64,000 nucleotides of DNA from Blasia pusilla (taxonomy: Eukaryota; Marchantiophyta; Marchantiopsida; Blasiales). The notes below the pieces were generated by a model, which did no database searches, was not told the origin of the DNA, and saw only the letters and a program-made list of their open reading frames with translations. How positions within the stretch are numbered: position 1 is the stretch's first letter; the number at the start of each line of letters is the position of its first letter. Position numbers and translations under genes: made by a program. Positions 10,204 to 24,039 of the stretch are shown in pieces. The stretch lies in contig CM114271.1 of NCBI GenBank assembly GCA_050084515.1, positions 42,904,001-42,968,000 of the forward strand, in the 5' to 3' direction.

Positions 10204-11083
10204 GACTATACAATGATTTATGACGTAGATAGGAATCATAGGATTCTCTGTAAGATAAAATGATTTAGGAGTTATCTCACAATATTTCATGTAGAAAACA
10301 AATTATCTACATATTAAGTTGAGGTATTTGGTAGGTGGACTCTGGATTCTGGATTTTGTATGTTTGGAATGTGGAGAATAGAAATAGTGACTTCACAATA
10401 CTTTCTGAGTGATTTCTGACGTTCCGGTTTTTTTTTGCCGACTACTAAAATTATGGCCGGAAATTGGAGGGGGGAGAAAAAAAAACACCAGAAATGTGAA
10501 GAAGAGGAATAAGGGATTTTCGAATTTAAATTCACTAAAAAAAATTCCAGAAATAAAAAAGTAAGTTTAAAATCTTCCAAGCTACGACCGGTACCTTTGA
10601 TAGGATAAATTGATAGGATATTACTTATATCCGATGATTTTAAATCCTGAGTGTTTCCTATCCCTTGGCTGGGAACTAGGCCGGGGGAGAATAAAAGCCT
10701 AAAAGAGAACCCTTTAAAATCCTTTGCAGGGCATTTAAAATGCAAACGCTCCCTATACTCCATCGCGCATGTCGTACACCCAAATGGTATTGCGTTTGGA
10801 CACTCCCATCGAGGTTGCCCCAGAGCCATCGTCCAGAATATTGAAAGCTGGTTCAAAACCCGTGACCGAGCCATGATATTACTGCAACTCCCCTCCGTAA
10901 AGAGCCCGAAAAGAAGCGAGCAGCGTTTAGGGTCCTACTCTGGTGCCTGGTAGGAGTGAATCTCTAGAGTCTGGGCGTTACAATGCAGGGACCGGCTAGA
11001 AGGCGGAGCATATGCTCCAATGCTTAACGATCCGGCGGTCGGGAAAGTCGGTGCTATCCGATCGCAGCATCGCCCCACTCAAT
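10204..11083. other. No gene recognised; mixed AT-rich and GC-rich DNA
   Basis: Open frames here (for example minus 10314-10874) show no domain and overlap low-complexity runs. A TTTGGACACTCCC word and AAATGCAAACGCTCCC near 10740-10810 are weakly reminiscent of MITE ends but do not pair convincingly. Confidence 0.35.
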
Positions 11084-11183
11084 CTCGAAGAACGACATCG
11101 TCATCATTCATTATCATTATTTTCGATCGGTCGCTCGAAGAACGATATCCTCATCATTTACTATCATTATTTTCGATCGGTCG
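11084..11183 (+). repeat. 50-bp tandem duplication
   Basis: Two adjacent 50-bp units (11084-11133 and 11134-11183), each starting CTCGAAGAACGA and ending TTTTCGATCGGTCG, differ at a handful of positions. The following ~500 bases are C/T-rich and open in several frames, but the predicted peptides are Ser/Arg/Pro-rich with no recognisable domain. They look like GC-rich untranslated or intergenic sequence. Confidence 0.7.
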
Positions 11184-14100
11184 CCGTCACAGGCCATTTC
11201 CCGCACGCACTCGCGCTCTCCCCTGGCACCCATGCCATCATTCCCGTGCTGCGCGACAGCCGCGACTCAGCGAGCTTTGCTCATTCCGTCCCGCCTCTCC
11301 CGCACCTCCTCCCACCGTTCAAACTTCACACGGCGTGCTCACATCGTACCATCCGTCGCCTTCTGTACAACTTTCGCAACCCTTTTCTCCCTGTACCTTC
11401 CTCGCAGCAGTTGTCAAGTCCCGACCTCTTTCTTCTCTCTCCCCAGAAACTCTGCGTGACCGTCGATCGCAGAGCCCTCGCTCGTTCTTTCGCGAGTCCT
11501 CCATGGCTCTCTGTCCCACCCGCTTTTCATTCAGGCTTTCCTCCCCACCCCAGGAAAGCGAACGAGAGAAGAAGCAGTAGACGGAGGAAGCGAGCTGCCA
11601 CCAATCGATCACGACCGAACTGTCAAGCGCGAACGTGGATGCCAGAACGGCGTCTGCGACGTTGTAGTTGTTTTCCATGGCTCCGCAGTCTTCCCGTATA
11701 GGTGCGGTGCGGCTTGGACATAGGCTATGCAGGAGAAGCACGGAATGGACCTCTAGGCCGGTGATAGTTGTCTGCGGATTTTGTTGTTTTGTTGGAAGTC
11801 GTTATTAAAAAAATAAAAATTGGGTGGGGGTGTCATGAGGTTTCTGCTTTCTTAGTCTTTTGTACTTCTCCTTTTCTCCGTGCCTTATAGGCCACTCCAC
11901 GTGAATGCGTTGAGATAATTGGGCGAAGCACATGGGAAGGAGAAAACGAGGCGTGAATAAATAAATGGAGATGGCGAATTCCCATGAAGGTGAGGAAAAA
12001 AAAGAAAAAGAAAAAGAAGACTCCATGAGTTGTGAACACCCTGACCACACACGGGAAGGGCACGAGAAAAGGGGAACCTCATACAAGTTAAATTAAGATA
12101 TATCAGATCTCCTTCAAAATTGAATGTGAATAAAAATTTCTTCTTTTTTAGAAATAGATATTTTATAGGAAGAGGAATCATTCCTCTTTGCCATGCAAAT
12201 AGAACTAACTCCCAATACTCATTCTAATTTGAATTTCGAATTTCTCGTGAAAACCCGGTTGAAATAAAGCATTTTGGTGGTATAAAAGAAAACATTCGGA
12301 GATGGAAAACTGGACGAGGCAACCGAGATTTAAATTTTCCGGGAGGAATTTTACTGGAAAGTTATGATGAAGGAAAAGATCAAGCAATAATTAGCATTAT
12401 CGGATAGGTATTTCGGAAATGGTGGAAATTGGATACAAGTTTCCAAGAATAATTCTCACGGTGAAAACATTAAGTTTGACGTCAAGTTCCCGACTGTCGG
12501 TTGTCAAAATCACAGCACCTCATAAATGTGAAGCCTTTCAACGGTGTGGCATAAAGTAATAGTAATTCGATCCTTGTGCGTTTAGGCTTTGGCCATATGG
12601 AGATGAGGAAAGATAATGAGATGACATGAACTTCCCATTTTTGAAAAATCTTTCCCGTGAACCTTTTCGTTGAATATTTCTTCTATCAGTATCTCGTAAG
12701 ATATTTCGGAGATCTTGTTGGATATTTCCATTGAAAATCTCTTATGAAAACATTACCGATAGGATTTGTTGGGCCAGCCAGAAAAATGAAGAAATGCCAT
12801 GTGTGAAATCATTAAAAGTGTTTAAGAACTCCAGATCTTAACATGAGAAAAATACCGCAAATAATAATGTAATTTGATAACTATTAGGACAAGATTAAAA
12901 GGCATGTGGGTTAGGGAGGGAAGGAGGGGTTTGGAGGAGAGAGCATGTCATCTTTTAGAAAAGGGGAGAAAGCAAAGGTTAGATTTTAAACCAAGGTCTA
13001 GGAAGGAGATTTATTTATTCATCTTTTGAAATCAAGGTACAAGGAGGATTTCTTTTCTTTTATGTCAAATTGAAGTTGGTGGGAGAGGGATGACAAAACG
13101 TGGTTTCATTCCATATGGTGGGGGAGAGAAATTTTAATTTTGAAAATAAAAGTGGATGGGATGATTTTCTTCTTAAAAAGTAACCTATGTATATTTTTAA
13201 TGCCAAAATATTTTCTTATGTTAAAAAATTCTAAATTTTAGCAAGTGAGAAACAAAAAGGGAGAAGAGGTGGGATTGAATTAAGAAAGAAAAATAGGGGA
13301 GTGGGTAAGTCAAGGAAAAGGGGAAGTAGGGTTAGTGACACCTAGACAGAGTGGGAAAAAGGAAGGGGAAGGTGGAGAGGGATAGAGAGAGTCTCTCTAT
13401 CCAATCAACTCACAAAGGTTATATGGTTTTCTTCAACTTATGAGGTTGTAATTATCATGCAAATACACATCTCTAACATCCATCTATCCTATGAATCCTA
13501 CAATAACTAAATATGAACAAGTACACATAGATGATAAACTTGGTCTTTAAATATAAATCTTCTCTTTAGTTATAAACCAAATCTCACTCTTGGCTACATA
13601 TGCTATCAAGTGTACCTCCTTACATTGTTGTAGCACTACGTTCACTCCCAATGTGGCTCAAAATTAGTAAAACATGCTCACTATGCTCACGACTAAGAAT
13701 ATGAGGTCAATTCACTCCAAATACAAAATGTGTGTGATCTTCATATCAATCCTACCACATTCCCAATACAATAGAAGCAAGATAGAAAGGTATTTTTCCA
13801 TAATATTGTTGCAATGCATCACATGCATGACACACAATAATATGGTGCCAAACACAATTGGGAAGGATGAGCTACAAACACTTGCCATATTTAAAGACCG
13901 GGTCACCAATGGCCTCCTAAAATGAATATTACGATGCAAACCTTTAGACCTTGCCTAACTTCCCATATTCATAATAGATGTCATATGCATAGTCATGGCT
14001 AACCAACATACATCACTTTTCATGAACATATATTTAAGATCCATATATCATATAATCCTAACACACAAACCATTGGACATGCCCGATTTCCCCCCTAATT

Positions 14101-15002
14101 AAGGGTTAAGTCCCTCTAAACTCCACATACCAAAAATCCCTAAATAATAGGTAACTTTATGGTTCTAAGATGAGGAGGTCATGCGCTACGTCGCCCCATT
14201 GTTAGTCATCTTCTTGCAATCTATAGCATCAAGATTCATCATATAATCCATCCATCAAGCTCTATACATTTGGCATAAATCCAACATCCTTAAGGAACTA
14301 AGTCAACAAGTGGGTCTCAAAGATAACATATGCACCCTCAAGCTCTTCAACACCCATTACCTACTAGCATCATTTTTTTTTCCTTGGAAAATCCAAATAA
14401 TATATGTCTCTCAAACTCGTAGGAATTATTGCAAAGCTTGGATCAACACTCCTATCGATATTTGGAAGATAATATCAAGCAGAATTGTGCACATGATCTT
14501 TCCAAACTGTACTATCATGACTCTCTAACATGGGGAATCATCACCTCTTGAACAAGAAAAATAATGTGTCTTCCATAACATTCAATGGTATTGGTGTTGT
14601 TTACAAAAGATAGATATAGTAGGATGAAATATTTAAATGCATGGTTGATAACCATCTCCCCAAATAGTCACATAGCTCAAAGTATCAAGATGTTAAGAAA
14701 TACATAAGTTGACAAACATCATCACCACGACTCTCCATAATAGTTCTACCAACTAAGAACAAGCTCTTATCCAAACCTTTGGTTTGTCAAGATCACATAC
14801 GTCAACCATATCATCGCAAATAATTTATGTAAAATCTCAATCTATCTCATAGAGCAAGAAATATGGGGGTTACGAATAATGCCAAGGATGCTTGCCGATT
14901 GAGATAGTTCTTGGAAGGGTTCTTGGATATTTCTTGCCAAATGTGGAACCATAGAGTGTGCAAGGAGTGACCCGCATCGCTTAAGGAGTCATGCTAGTAA
15001 AT
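11184..15002. other. No gene recognised; GC-rich to 11.8 kb, then AT-rich degenerate DNA
   Basis: Frames at 11012-11701 (plus) and 11319-11741 (minus) overlap each other and show composition bias only. From 12.9 to 13.4 kb the plus strand is strongly purine-rich. It ends in a perfect 11-bp inverted repeat, GGATAGAGAGA-G-TCTCTCTATCC, at 13380-13402. The 13.4-15.0 kb part is AT-rich, without domains, and similar in texture to 22-24 kb; it may be ancient transposon sequence beyond recognition. Confidence 0.35.
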
Positions 15003-15308
15003 TACTAAACAAGCATAATTGATGGGATACGACTCTTACACTTACACTTACACACCACCATGGAGAACGGAATTTTGCAATGAGAGAATGAATGGGGGTT
15101 GGTTTTGTTCTCAATTGTATAGGATATGTACAAGTAGCCCAAACCCTAATCCTAACCATAGTCTCAAGTTAAAATAATTTTGGTTAACTAACCCTAGTGA
15201 AGATAATCGTGATTAACTAACTAACCAAGATTAAGCTTTCCTACTTCATGTGAATATCTTAAGTAGCAGTTCGGGTGTCCAATGAGCTTGACTATAACTC
15301 AATCTTAA
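15003..15308 (-). repeat. copia 3' LTR of the 15-20 kb element
   Basis: On the plus strand it begins TACTAAACAAGCATAATTGA (consensus TGCTAAACAAG) and ends near CAATCTTAA. In element orientation this is a degenerate TGAAGATTGAG...CTTGTTTAGCA. It shares most blocks with 19984-20283 and 54488-54786. Confidence 0.75.
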
Positions 15309-16159
15309 ATACTCCCCCTTAAGCTCATATCGATATCTCTAACACTAAAATTATTTCTAAACATCTCAAACTTATCTCTACAGAATGCCTTTGTAGAGAT
15401 ATCAACGATTTGTTGATCTATACCTATATTCAAAAGATCAATTTCTCCTACAAGCATTTTCTTTTTGATAAAGTAGTAGTGCACCTCAACATGCTTTGGT
15501 CGAGCATGAAACACAAGATTATTAGCAAGATTGATGCTTCTAATATTTTCTGCATATATGACAGTGGATCATAAGCTACAAAATCTAAAATTAATCTCAA
15601 CAAGTAATTGATGAAGCCACTCTGCTTCACATGTTGGATTGGTTGCTACTTCGTACTCAATCTCTGTTGAAGATAAAGCATATATAGGTTGCTTCTTTAA
15701 AGCCCAACTTATAATTGCGCTTCCTAAGATAAATGAATAACCATACATTAAGTGTCTATTAAGTGCACACACTTCATGCCCAATCAATATCTTTAGATCC
15801 ATGTAATTGTAAACTCTGAGAAGATTCAAATGGAAGCCCAAATTGAACAAAGAATTCCACATATCGCATAACTCTCCTCATACTATCAAGATGAGATTTT
15901 CTAAGTGTTTGCATAAAGTGGCTCACTAAGCCAACCGCGTAGCTCAATTTCGGTCGGTTATAGTCAAATAGATCAAAATTCCAACCATACGTCTGTAAAT
16001 AATAGAATTTGCAAGCAACTCTCCTTCATCCACTCTAAGCTTCACATTATGGTCCAACAATGTAGAGATTGGCTTACAAGCTATTAGACCATATTTTGAA
16101 AGCATAGTTTCGTTGTAATAATTGCATGCTCTCTCCAAACCTGATAAACTCAACACCAA
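15305..16159 (-). pseudogene. copia RT end and RNase H, fragmented
   Basis: Three broken frames carry the C-terminal end of copia pol. RT-tail sequence includes DHNVKLRVDEGELLA and MVGILIYLT. RNase H sequence includes WALKKQPIYALSSTEIEYE, CEAEWLHQLL and FHARPKHVEVHYYFIKKK. These correspond to the WASKKQ..ALSSTEAEY and HARTKHIEVHYHFIR blocks of the family. Stops and frameshifts near 15560, 15640 and 15870-15940 inactivate it. Confidence 0.8.
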
Positions 16160-16630
16160 GTAAGTAATTGAGTTCTCCTAAATACTTTATATATCAAATT
16201 TTGCATGTAACTTTAGCTTGACTTGTTGTAACATATCCTCAATACTCCCAACAATCAAGAGTTCGTTAACGTTAACATACAATACAATGATAATCGTATG
16301 ATCTTTTCCTCTTAAGAGATATGGCAAGGAATCATAATCACAAACTCAACTCTTGTAGGACGTATATAATCTTGCTATATCAAGCTCTGAGAGCTTATTT
16401 GAGCATGTGTAGAGCTTTCTTTAACGTGCATACGCAAAATAGAAACTCGGATCCTCATATCCAAGTGGTTGAATCATGTATACCTCCTCATATAGATGTT
16501 TGTTCAAGAGTGCATTCTTGAGGTCCATGTGATGTAGTCTTCACTTCTTATTTGTTGAAGGTACAACCACCATTCTTGTAGTTGCCATCTTTGCAATAGG
16601 GCTAAATATCTCCTCGTAATCGATGCTATA

Positions 16631-16876
16631 TTATTGTGCATAGCCCTTGGCTATCAATGTGGTTTTGTATATGTTTATTATACCATCTTGATTGCGCTTG
16701 ACTTTGTAAATCCATTTGCAACCAATAGAGTCCTTATTGGAAGGTATATCAACGAGCTCCCAAATCTGTTGATGTCTTAATGCAACAAGCTTTTCCTCCG
16801 TAGCTTCAATCTGTTTGACTTTCCTTGCAACTTCTTCAAAACAACTCGGTTCTTGTTCTTGAAGGATAATCAACAT
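16631..16876 (-). pseudogene. copia reverse transcriptase start
   Basis: An 81-codon frame contains the entry block of copia RT: WELVDIPSNKDSIGCKWIYK, then VKRNQDG and ends LIAKGYAQ. The family has W-VYK(I/V)[14 protein letters not shown]. The following RT blocks up to 16159 are broken by stops. Confidence 0.75.
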
Positions 16877-16899
16877 ATATGCATTATATGTTGCAAGGA

Positions 16900-19440
16900 A
16901 TTCTTAATTTATGAATCTGTGAATATGAACAATATGTGTGAGTTTACTTGATATATGAAGTTTTTGCTCAAAGGTGAATATCTCCGACATGTGACTTGAG
17001 CTCTAACTAGTGTCAACAAATTGAATACGTACTCTTCCCAACCATAGATTAACAAATTCAACTAAAGAATCTAGGAGCTCTCTTAATCATGCAATAGTAC
17101 TTGGGGAACTTTTAGTCAATGTTTGTTGGTTTGTAATCATATTCTCCTCCTCAAAAGACCAATTTAGAGGTGGAATAGGCTTAGATGAAGCATACCATGA
17201 CTTCAGCTCATAAAAAATAAAATTGCGACTAATAATAAGCTGCCTAGAGGAAGGAATGTAGCACTTATACTGGTTAGTTCCATGAGCATAGATAATTAAG
17301 ATACTTCTCTCATATTTCAGTTCTTATTTGTCATGTCTTCTAGAAGGAACATGAGCATAACAAATACAGCCAAAAACTTTCAAGAAGGAAAATCATATTA
17401 ATTTCTCATGAAGATTTTGAATGGAGTCTTATCATGAACTCATGTTGTTGGAGTTCGGTTGATTAAAAAGATTGCGCATGCTACAATCTCTGTCTAATAC
17501 ACCTTATGCATGTTCTTCTCATTTATCATAACACGTGCCACCTCAAAAATATTTCGATTTTTTTGCTCAACCACTCAATTTTTTCGTGGAATGTAACAGC
17601 AAGTCACATATCGTTGGATGTCATTTTTACATAAGTAGTCATTAAACTATGTTGAAATGTACTCTCCTTCTGCACCACAACGCAATTTGAGAATGTGTTA
17701 TCTAGTCTGCTCCTCTACCAGAGTCTTGAATATTGTGAATATTTCTTACGTGGCTTTCACAAAGTATAATTATATACACATAGAGAAGTCATCAATTAAT
17801 GAAACAAAGTACAAACATCCACCAATACTATTTTATAATGTTATCCATACATCATTGTGAATCAACTCCAATATCTTGGATGACCTTCTACCTTACTTTG
17901 GAAATGGAAATCAACCTTGTTTTCCAAATTGGCAAGCACGGCATACCTCCAACGTACTAGGACTCGATAATTTAGGACTAGAGTTGATAATTTAGGACTA
18001 GACTAGATGATGAAAGACTCTATAATCTTTGAAGATTCATATGCCCAATTCTCTTATGCCATACATTTAGATTTTTGCCTTGTTGTCCAGTTTGACCATA
18101 CATTGTTGCTTGAATCTCTCGCATTGAAACATCTAATTTGAATAGTTTGCCAAATCTTGTTCTTTGGCTATTATGGTCTGATCACCCATTGCTTCAATGA
18201 AACAACCACTTGTGTTAAACTTCACATGATAAGCTTGTTCTACTATCTTTCCTAGAGAGATCAAATTCTTGGAATGTCAAGAACATAGATAACATTTCCA
18301 AGAGCACAAAAACCATATCATGTTATTTGAACTTTATTGGTATGTGTGATATAATGTCTTTTTTATCTCCTATGAGCATTATTGTAGGATCTTCTACCGA
18401 CTCCATCCTACTAAATTATTTAGCTTGTGAGGTTTTGTGATTTTATGTACCAGAGTCGATATACCAATCTAAAGTCGAGTCTTTCTTGAACATTGCTATT
18501 ATATGATGAGTCATAGCCAAAAAGTCTTGAGTTTGTGAATGTTGTTATTGATACTGCACTTTGTGTTGTTGCTCCACATAGATTTGTTGTTGTAAGACTT
18601 CCATTCTCATAACTGCCTTCTTCTTGAAGAAAATTTTGCACAGTGATTCTTTATCCCATAGTGATTATAAGATTTAAGGACTTTCTATTGTTGACCTCGA
18701 CCCCAAAGATTTCCATCATCACCACCTTATGATTATATCTGGTATTGGTTCGTAGTTGATTGAGTAAATTTATGTTGAGTGTCTCTTCCTCCATATGCTC
18801 CATATCCACCACGATCATGGAAGCTTCTACCATGATCTCTGCCTCTCTTTCATCCATTATCTGTAAATAGCGTATTCTCTTGCATACTAGGCAAGCTACC
18901 GCTGCCGACTAAGAGCATCTTCTCACCAATTAATAGTGTGGTTAACTCTTGAAAAGTCAAAAAAAAATTCTCTCACAAAGATACAAGTCTCAAAAGACTT
19001 GTAGTCTTTTGGAAGGCCTTGAAGAGTGAAAAAAAAATCAGATCATTCGTCTTCTACAATTACTCTAATAATATTCAACTGATCAAAAATATAGTTAATA
19101 CTTAAAACATAGTCATTGATGTTTTGCGATCCTTTTCCCAGTTTGTTTCATTTTTGTTTCAATTGAAGCGTTATGGCCTTTGTGCATTTCTGGAACAAAT
19201 TTTCCAATGTATCCCATGCATCCTTCAAAATATCAACATCTTCAATGTGACCAATCATTGGCGAACTGATTGTTCTTGAAATGTAGTGGATTATTTCCCT
19301 TGCGTGTTTGTTCTAAGCGCAAATATTCAAGTGTATTTAGTCACCTTCTGATTTGACATCATTATCTCTAACTAGCTCCCATAGTTCTTGACCCATCAAA
19401 AATTTTTGCATGAGAAACTTCCACATATTCTAATTTTGCA
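16900..19440 (-). pseudogene. copia gag, pre-integrase and integrase, heavily degraded
   Basis: No long frame survives, but the DNA aligns block by block with 56.3-58.9 kb of the sister element. Examples are the ANVLIQHMH-type region near 17500, the pre-integrase region near 17990-18300 and the Arg/Gly-rich gag tail near 18650-18860. Gag then continues to about 19420, with the MWKFRMKQFL-type start decayed. Confidence 0.65.
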
Positions 19441-19961
19441 TATCTAACTTCTCACTTTTAATTATTGTTAAGAAATACTCAAGAAAGTAACTGGAATTTT
19501 ACTCAAGAAAGTAACTGGAATTGAAACATAGACCACTCATATACAGAATTTGACTTGAGATTTTCTAGAATTCACCAACTATATGGAAGAACTAATCAAA
19601 ATTGGCTTGTAAAGAGCACACTGCACAACTTACCTCTATTGAAATTGCACTTTTCCACACTGAAATTGCTATTGTAGGATCTCACAATGTCATAATTAAA
19701 CAATTTTGGATGCGTTACAAAGCTCTTGATGAGCTCTACAAGGAGGTTAGAACCATAATTTGATGTTGTTCTAACCTACGCGGATACAGCGTATACATAT
19801 TTATAAAAAATACTTCTTATATTTTGTTATCTTTACGACTCCACCTGAAATCTTCTGCCATTGAGCTATTGTTGAAATTTCCTTGCCCCAAACTGAAATG
19901 ATATCCTCTTTCCTTTCTTCTTTCCTCAAACACTATGAATTTCAAGTTATATTCTCCTATC

Positions 19962-19973
19962 GCTGTGATATCA
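19962..19973 (-). other. Primer-binding site (initiator Met tRNA type), degenerate
   Basis: The minus strand reads TGATATCACAGC about 10 bases inside the 5' LTR, against the usual plant copia TGGTATCAGAGC. It supports the element's orientation and class. Confidence 0.6.
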
Positions 19974-19983
19974 TATAGAAAAG

Positions 19984-20283
19984 TATGAAATAAGCATAAT
20001 TAATAGGATACAATTCTCATAGTGACACATCATCATGAAGAATAAAATTTTGCAATAAGAGAATGACTGGAGGTTGTTCCCCTTCTCAATTATATAGGAT
20101 ATATACAAGAAATCCCAACCCTAATCCTAACCATACTCTCAAGTTAAAATAATTATGATTAATTAACCCTAGTTAAGATAATCGTGCTTAACTAACTAAC
20201 CAAGATTTATCTTTCCTAATTTTTGTGAGTAGCAAATATAGCAATTCGAGTGTCCAATGAGCTCGACTATAACTTTGTATTCA
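19984..20283 (-). repeat. copia 5' LTR of the 15-20 kb element
   Basis: It begins TATGAAATAAGCATAATTAA on the plus strand and ends TTGTATTCA. It aligns along its length with the 15-kb LTR, including CAACCCTAATCCTAACCATA, AACTAACTAACCAAGATT and GTGTCCAATGAGC blocks. Confidence 0.75.
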
Positions 20284-23200
20284 ATAAGAGGATGTTTGAT
20301 CTTGGAAGATAAGGGCACAATACCCAATGCATATGACCGTTGGTGTAGAGACTCAAGTCAATCTTGCAAGAGTTCAATCCTTCTTGGAATTGGTGAAGAT
20401 CCCCAACGCTAATCTTGAGCCTCGTAGCGTTTGAAAAGATGCATTCAAGAGGAGGAAAGGAATTGTACCTCAATTCTTGTAGCCTAATACATCTTTGGAA
20501 AGAAGGTGGGAAGGAGTCCTTGTGATATCGTATAGTTGGAATATGTATGATGGAGGATGGGGCTAGTGATGAATTTCAGATTATTGGGTATGGTCGAGTA
20601 AGCATTGGACATCAGAATGTGGATTGAAAACTAGGGGACTACTCCCCAATCATGTGATATGTGGTAAATGCACAACAAGTTGCTTGGTATCTTCATTGAT
20701 AAAACATGCGCTAGGAATGGTAGTGATTGCGTGATTACTCTTGTATAGCAGATCTTGGGGCTAAATTATTATCTTACATAGGAGTGAAGTGATCAATTTT
20801 ATTTTATTTTGGAAAAAATTGGTAGGCATCCAATGTCGAGTTGGTGACATCATGCACGTGAGGTGCCATTCAATGACCAAAAGGTGATAAAATTGCACAT
20901 ATTCTGTGTAATACATGAACCCAAAAGAGCGATTGTGGATGGGACAAAGAGTTGTGGATGCAATGTAGTAACAATCAAGAAATGTGCTAAGGTATTTGGT
21001 TGTATCAAGTTCTGCATCAACATACAAATATGCATTTGGAATTTTTGTGTGGGGTAGAGTTGCACCATGCCGACACTAGAGGTTGCTTCTCTTGGACTCC
21101 CAAAGACGGGGTGGAGTTCAAGGGTTTTCGTTAGTAGATTAACATTGTAGACGATGGCTACATGATCCAAGAATAGGAAATGCAAGTGAGAACCTAAGAG
21201 ACCTTGAGTGCCAAGTATGTGTATGGGGAGACATTTTGGTTGAACTCAACATTTTTTTGGGGAGACAATATTTTGTTAACATTATATACGAGTAAAAACA
21301 ACCAACACCTAGGAAGACCCTTGGGTTGACGGGTAGTGAATGCGTGCATGCACACATGCCACCAATAGGACTAGCCATTCAATTGTGTGAGTTAGAAAGG
21401 AATGTTGTTGTGGGTTGGACATAAATAGCTACTATGGTATGGGATACAATAAAGTTGCAATGATTTTATAACTTGCATGATCTTAGAGAAGATTAGTACA
21501 ACTATGGAATTTCTACCTCTCAAGTTGTAATGACATGCAAAGAAGGAATGGCTAATTTGAAGCCACCATGGATAAGCGCCTTTATTTGCGTGGGCTTAAT
21601 AGTTGTTTAATGGAAGAATAGTACCACCCTTGGATTTGATGGTTATGGATTAGATCCATGGTCTGCATGGGGGCTATGTTGGAGGGAAAATCATGTTAGA
21701 GAGTGGTTGCTATATAGTACTTAGGCGAATTTGCATGTTTAGGGAAGTCACTTCGAAAATAGAAGAAGAGTTGAGTTTGGGATATTAGTGGGAGTGGGAC
21801 CAGATAAGGACGTGTATGTGTTTTATGTCATATTGATGTTATGTTATAGTATATTGTGTATGCATGATAGTGATATACCCAACAACATGCCTTTCCATCA
21901 GCATTTCTTCCTTAGCCAATACATAACCTATCACTATAGAGGCCACGCTACAAAGTGAATAGAAATTTATGTACATCTTTGCTTAGCCAAACCTATGATG
22001 AACATTCAAGTGAAATAGTTTTCCATACTCTAACCAAGTATCTATCTCTATATGTTATTCTTCTTCATCGTAGGTATCATTACTATACTTATAGAGAATC
22101 CCATAGGGCATTATCGCTCATCAGCATTGGGATCCACTAGTTTACATGCTTGCTCATTCCATATCATGTATGGTCCTTGTTGATAAAAAGAATTTGATGC
22201 TAGAAAGATCATCAAGAGTACCTTGTGTTGGAATATCCTATTGTCCAATGCCTATAATATTATATCATCTTAAGTAATATGAGATTTTCACCCTTCATCC
22301 AAGATATTATCCACTATAAGTAGGCATGTCTTTTGGACTATGATAAGTGTGCCTTAGTACTTGGATGGTAAAAGGTTTTTCCCCCCTAAGCATGGATGGC
22401 GTGCACGTGATTCATAACTTTATGCATATAACATCACTACTAATCCTATCCAAGACTATAATTAATGAAACAATTTCATCTCTCACAATGAAATATTATA
22501 TATATCTAATAATGTCCTATTATTCTAAATATAGATTGGAGAACATCTTTAGGTACTCTGCAAGTATCCAAGAATTTGCAATATCTCCCAAAACATACTC
22601 AGACTCTTTATGGAATGACCATCATATGGCCATCCTCTCATCACCAAGTGAGTCATGCCTACTTAATTTATCTACATCCCATTCCCCCAACAATGAAATA
22701 TTGGCCAGTAGAAGATGTTAACATACCATAGTAGTAGACATAGGTAACAATTCAGAATACTACTAGACTGACCTTGCCTCATGGTATAATTAATATAAAC
22801 TCTTCTTATGGTCCCATATGTCTTGACACACGATTAATATTTTACTTAAACATGAATATGCATCTTTGCAGAAAAAGTTAAAACAATCCCACTAATCTCT
22901 TTGAAAGAGATCTACTAGATGCACATCCTCCTCAAAATATTGCCACCCTATCAATGTGGTATCCAATGGTGTCCACATCTCTTCCATTGGAGCAGTTAGT
23001 CTTGTTGAATCACCTTGCTTTAGAGCATACGCCCGGCTCCACATCTACCTCATGAGCTCATCTACACTCTCTAAAAATTAATGCTTGTCCCTACAATCTT
23101 GAAAGTGTTGTCAACAAGAATGGCCACACGTATCATCGGATGATAATTCTAAGACTATCCTATCCTCTATATGGGTGTTCCTCTAAAATTAAGGAAACAA

Positions 23201-24039
23201 GCATGGGTAATCAAATTAGTCATCCCTCTCTTAAATGCCACTAGGATTATCAATGGGATATCTTCTCACGAGTTTCTCATCTTGACAAGGAAGTGCTTCC
23301 AAGTGATGTCTCAATATTGAAGTGGATAAGGAGTGATCTTGAGCTTTCACAAACCCATTCTTAAGCATGTTGCCCTCCCCAACATAAGGGATCTTGGTAT
23401 TGAATCAACTAGAATCCATTGAGATTTATACAAAACTATAGATGGACCAAAAATCTCAAATATTCTAGTTTGAGTATCCAAAACCAACCATGGCTTCCTC
23501 TATAGTTATCGTCTAGCAAGGGTCTTTGCCATCCTAGTTGTCATTAGCATGCCAAATTTTTTTTAACATCTTCCTGAGGATACATCCATTCATCTCGTAT
23601 AATCATACGTATATTCAAGCTCTAGTATTTTGGAAGCACATTGACCTTTTCTTGGAAATGGATCCCTTATTTCGTTGCCAAATTGACAAGAAGGAGAGAC
23701 TTTTGTGAATAAGTAATAAAGGAAGTGAAAGATGGTACTTTTGTCCCCATGATAGAGTTTGGCAAAATCTTCTGCGTTTGATAGTTGATGTGTCTTATCT
23801 TCTTATTCTATATCTCCAAATATTCTACCTTTAGCCCACTTCATTTATAGATTGCTATTTCTACTATGTATAGCAGCATCTCATTCAAATATACTATTAG
23901 ATCTACTTCCCTTTTCTCCTATCTTGTACCCATGGGTGGTTAGATTTTTATTAAGCATTTTTTTATTGAATCTAACCTTGTAATTATGTTTTGCCATCTT
24001 TCCTACAAAGATTAGATTTCTCATAATAACAAATATACA
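20284..24039. other. No gene recognised; AT-rich degenerate DNA
   Basis: Short frames on both strands have no domain. Long AT-rich passages without repeats visible inside the window suggest old, eroded transposons. I cannot assign a family. Confidence 0.35.

Larger units (their letters stand above)
15003..20283 (-). mobile_element. Complete but dead Ty1/copia retrotransposon (5.3 kb, both LTRs)
   Basis: Two related ~300-bp sequences flank a minus-strand copia interior in the order gag, integrase, RT, RNase H: 3' LTR 15003-15308 and 5' LTR 19984-20283. Next to the 5' LTR is a degenerate initiator-tRNA-Met primer site. Next to the 3' LTR, on the minus strand, is a purine run CTTAAGGGGGAG, the polypurine tract. 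The LTRs differ at many sites, so the insertion is old. No clean target-site duplication remains (flanks TAAAT and ATAAG). The same family occurs at 54488-59270 and as a fragment at 424-564. Confidence 0.85.

Noticed and set aside
11012-11741. Overlapping 140-229-codon frames on both strands
   Set aside because: All are products of a C/T-rich composition and a 50-bp duplication; Ser/Arg/Pro-rich with no recognisable family.
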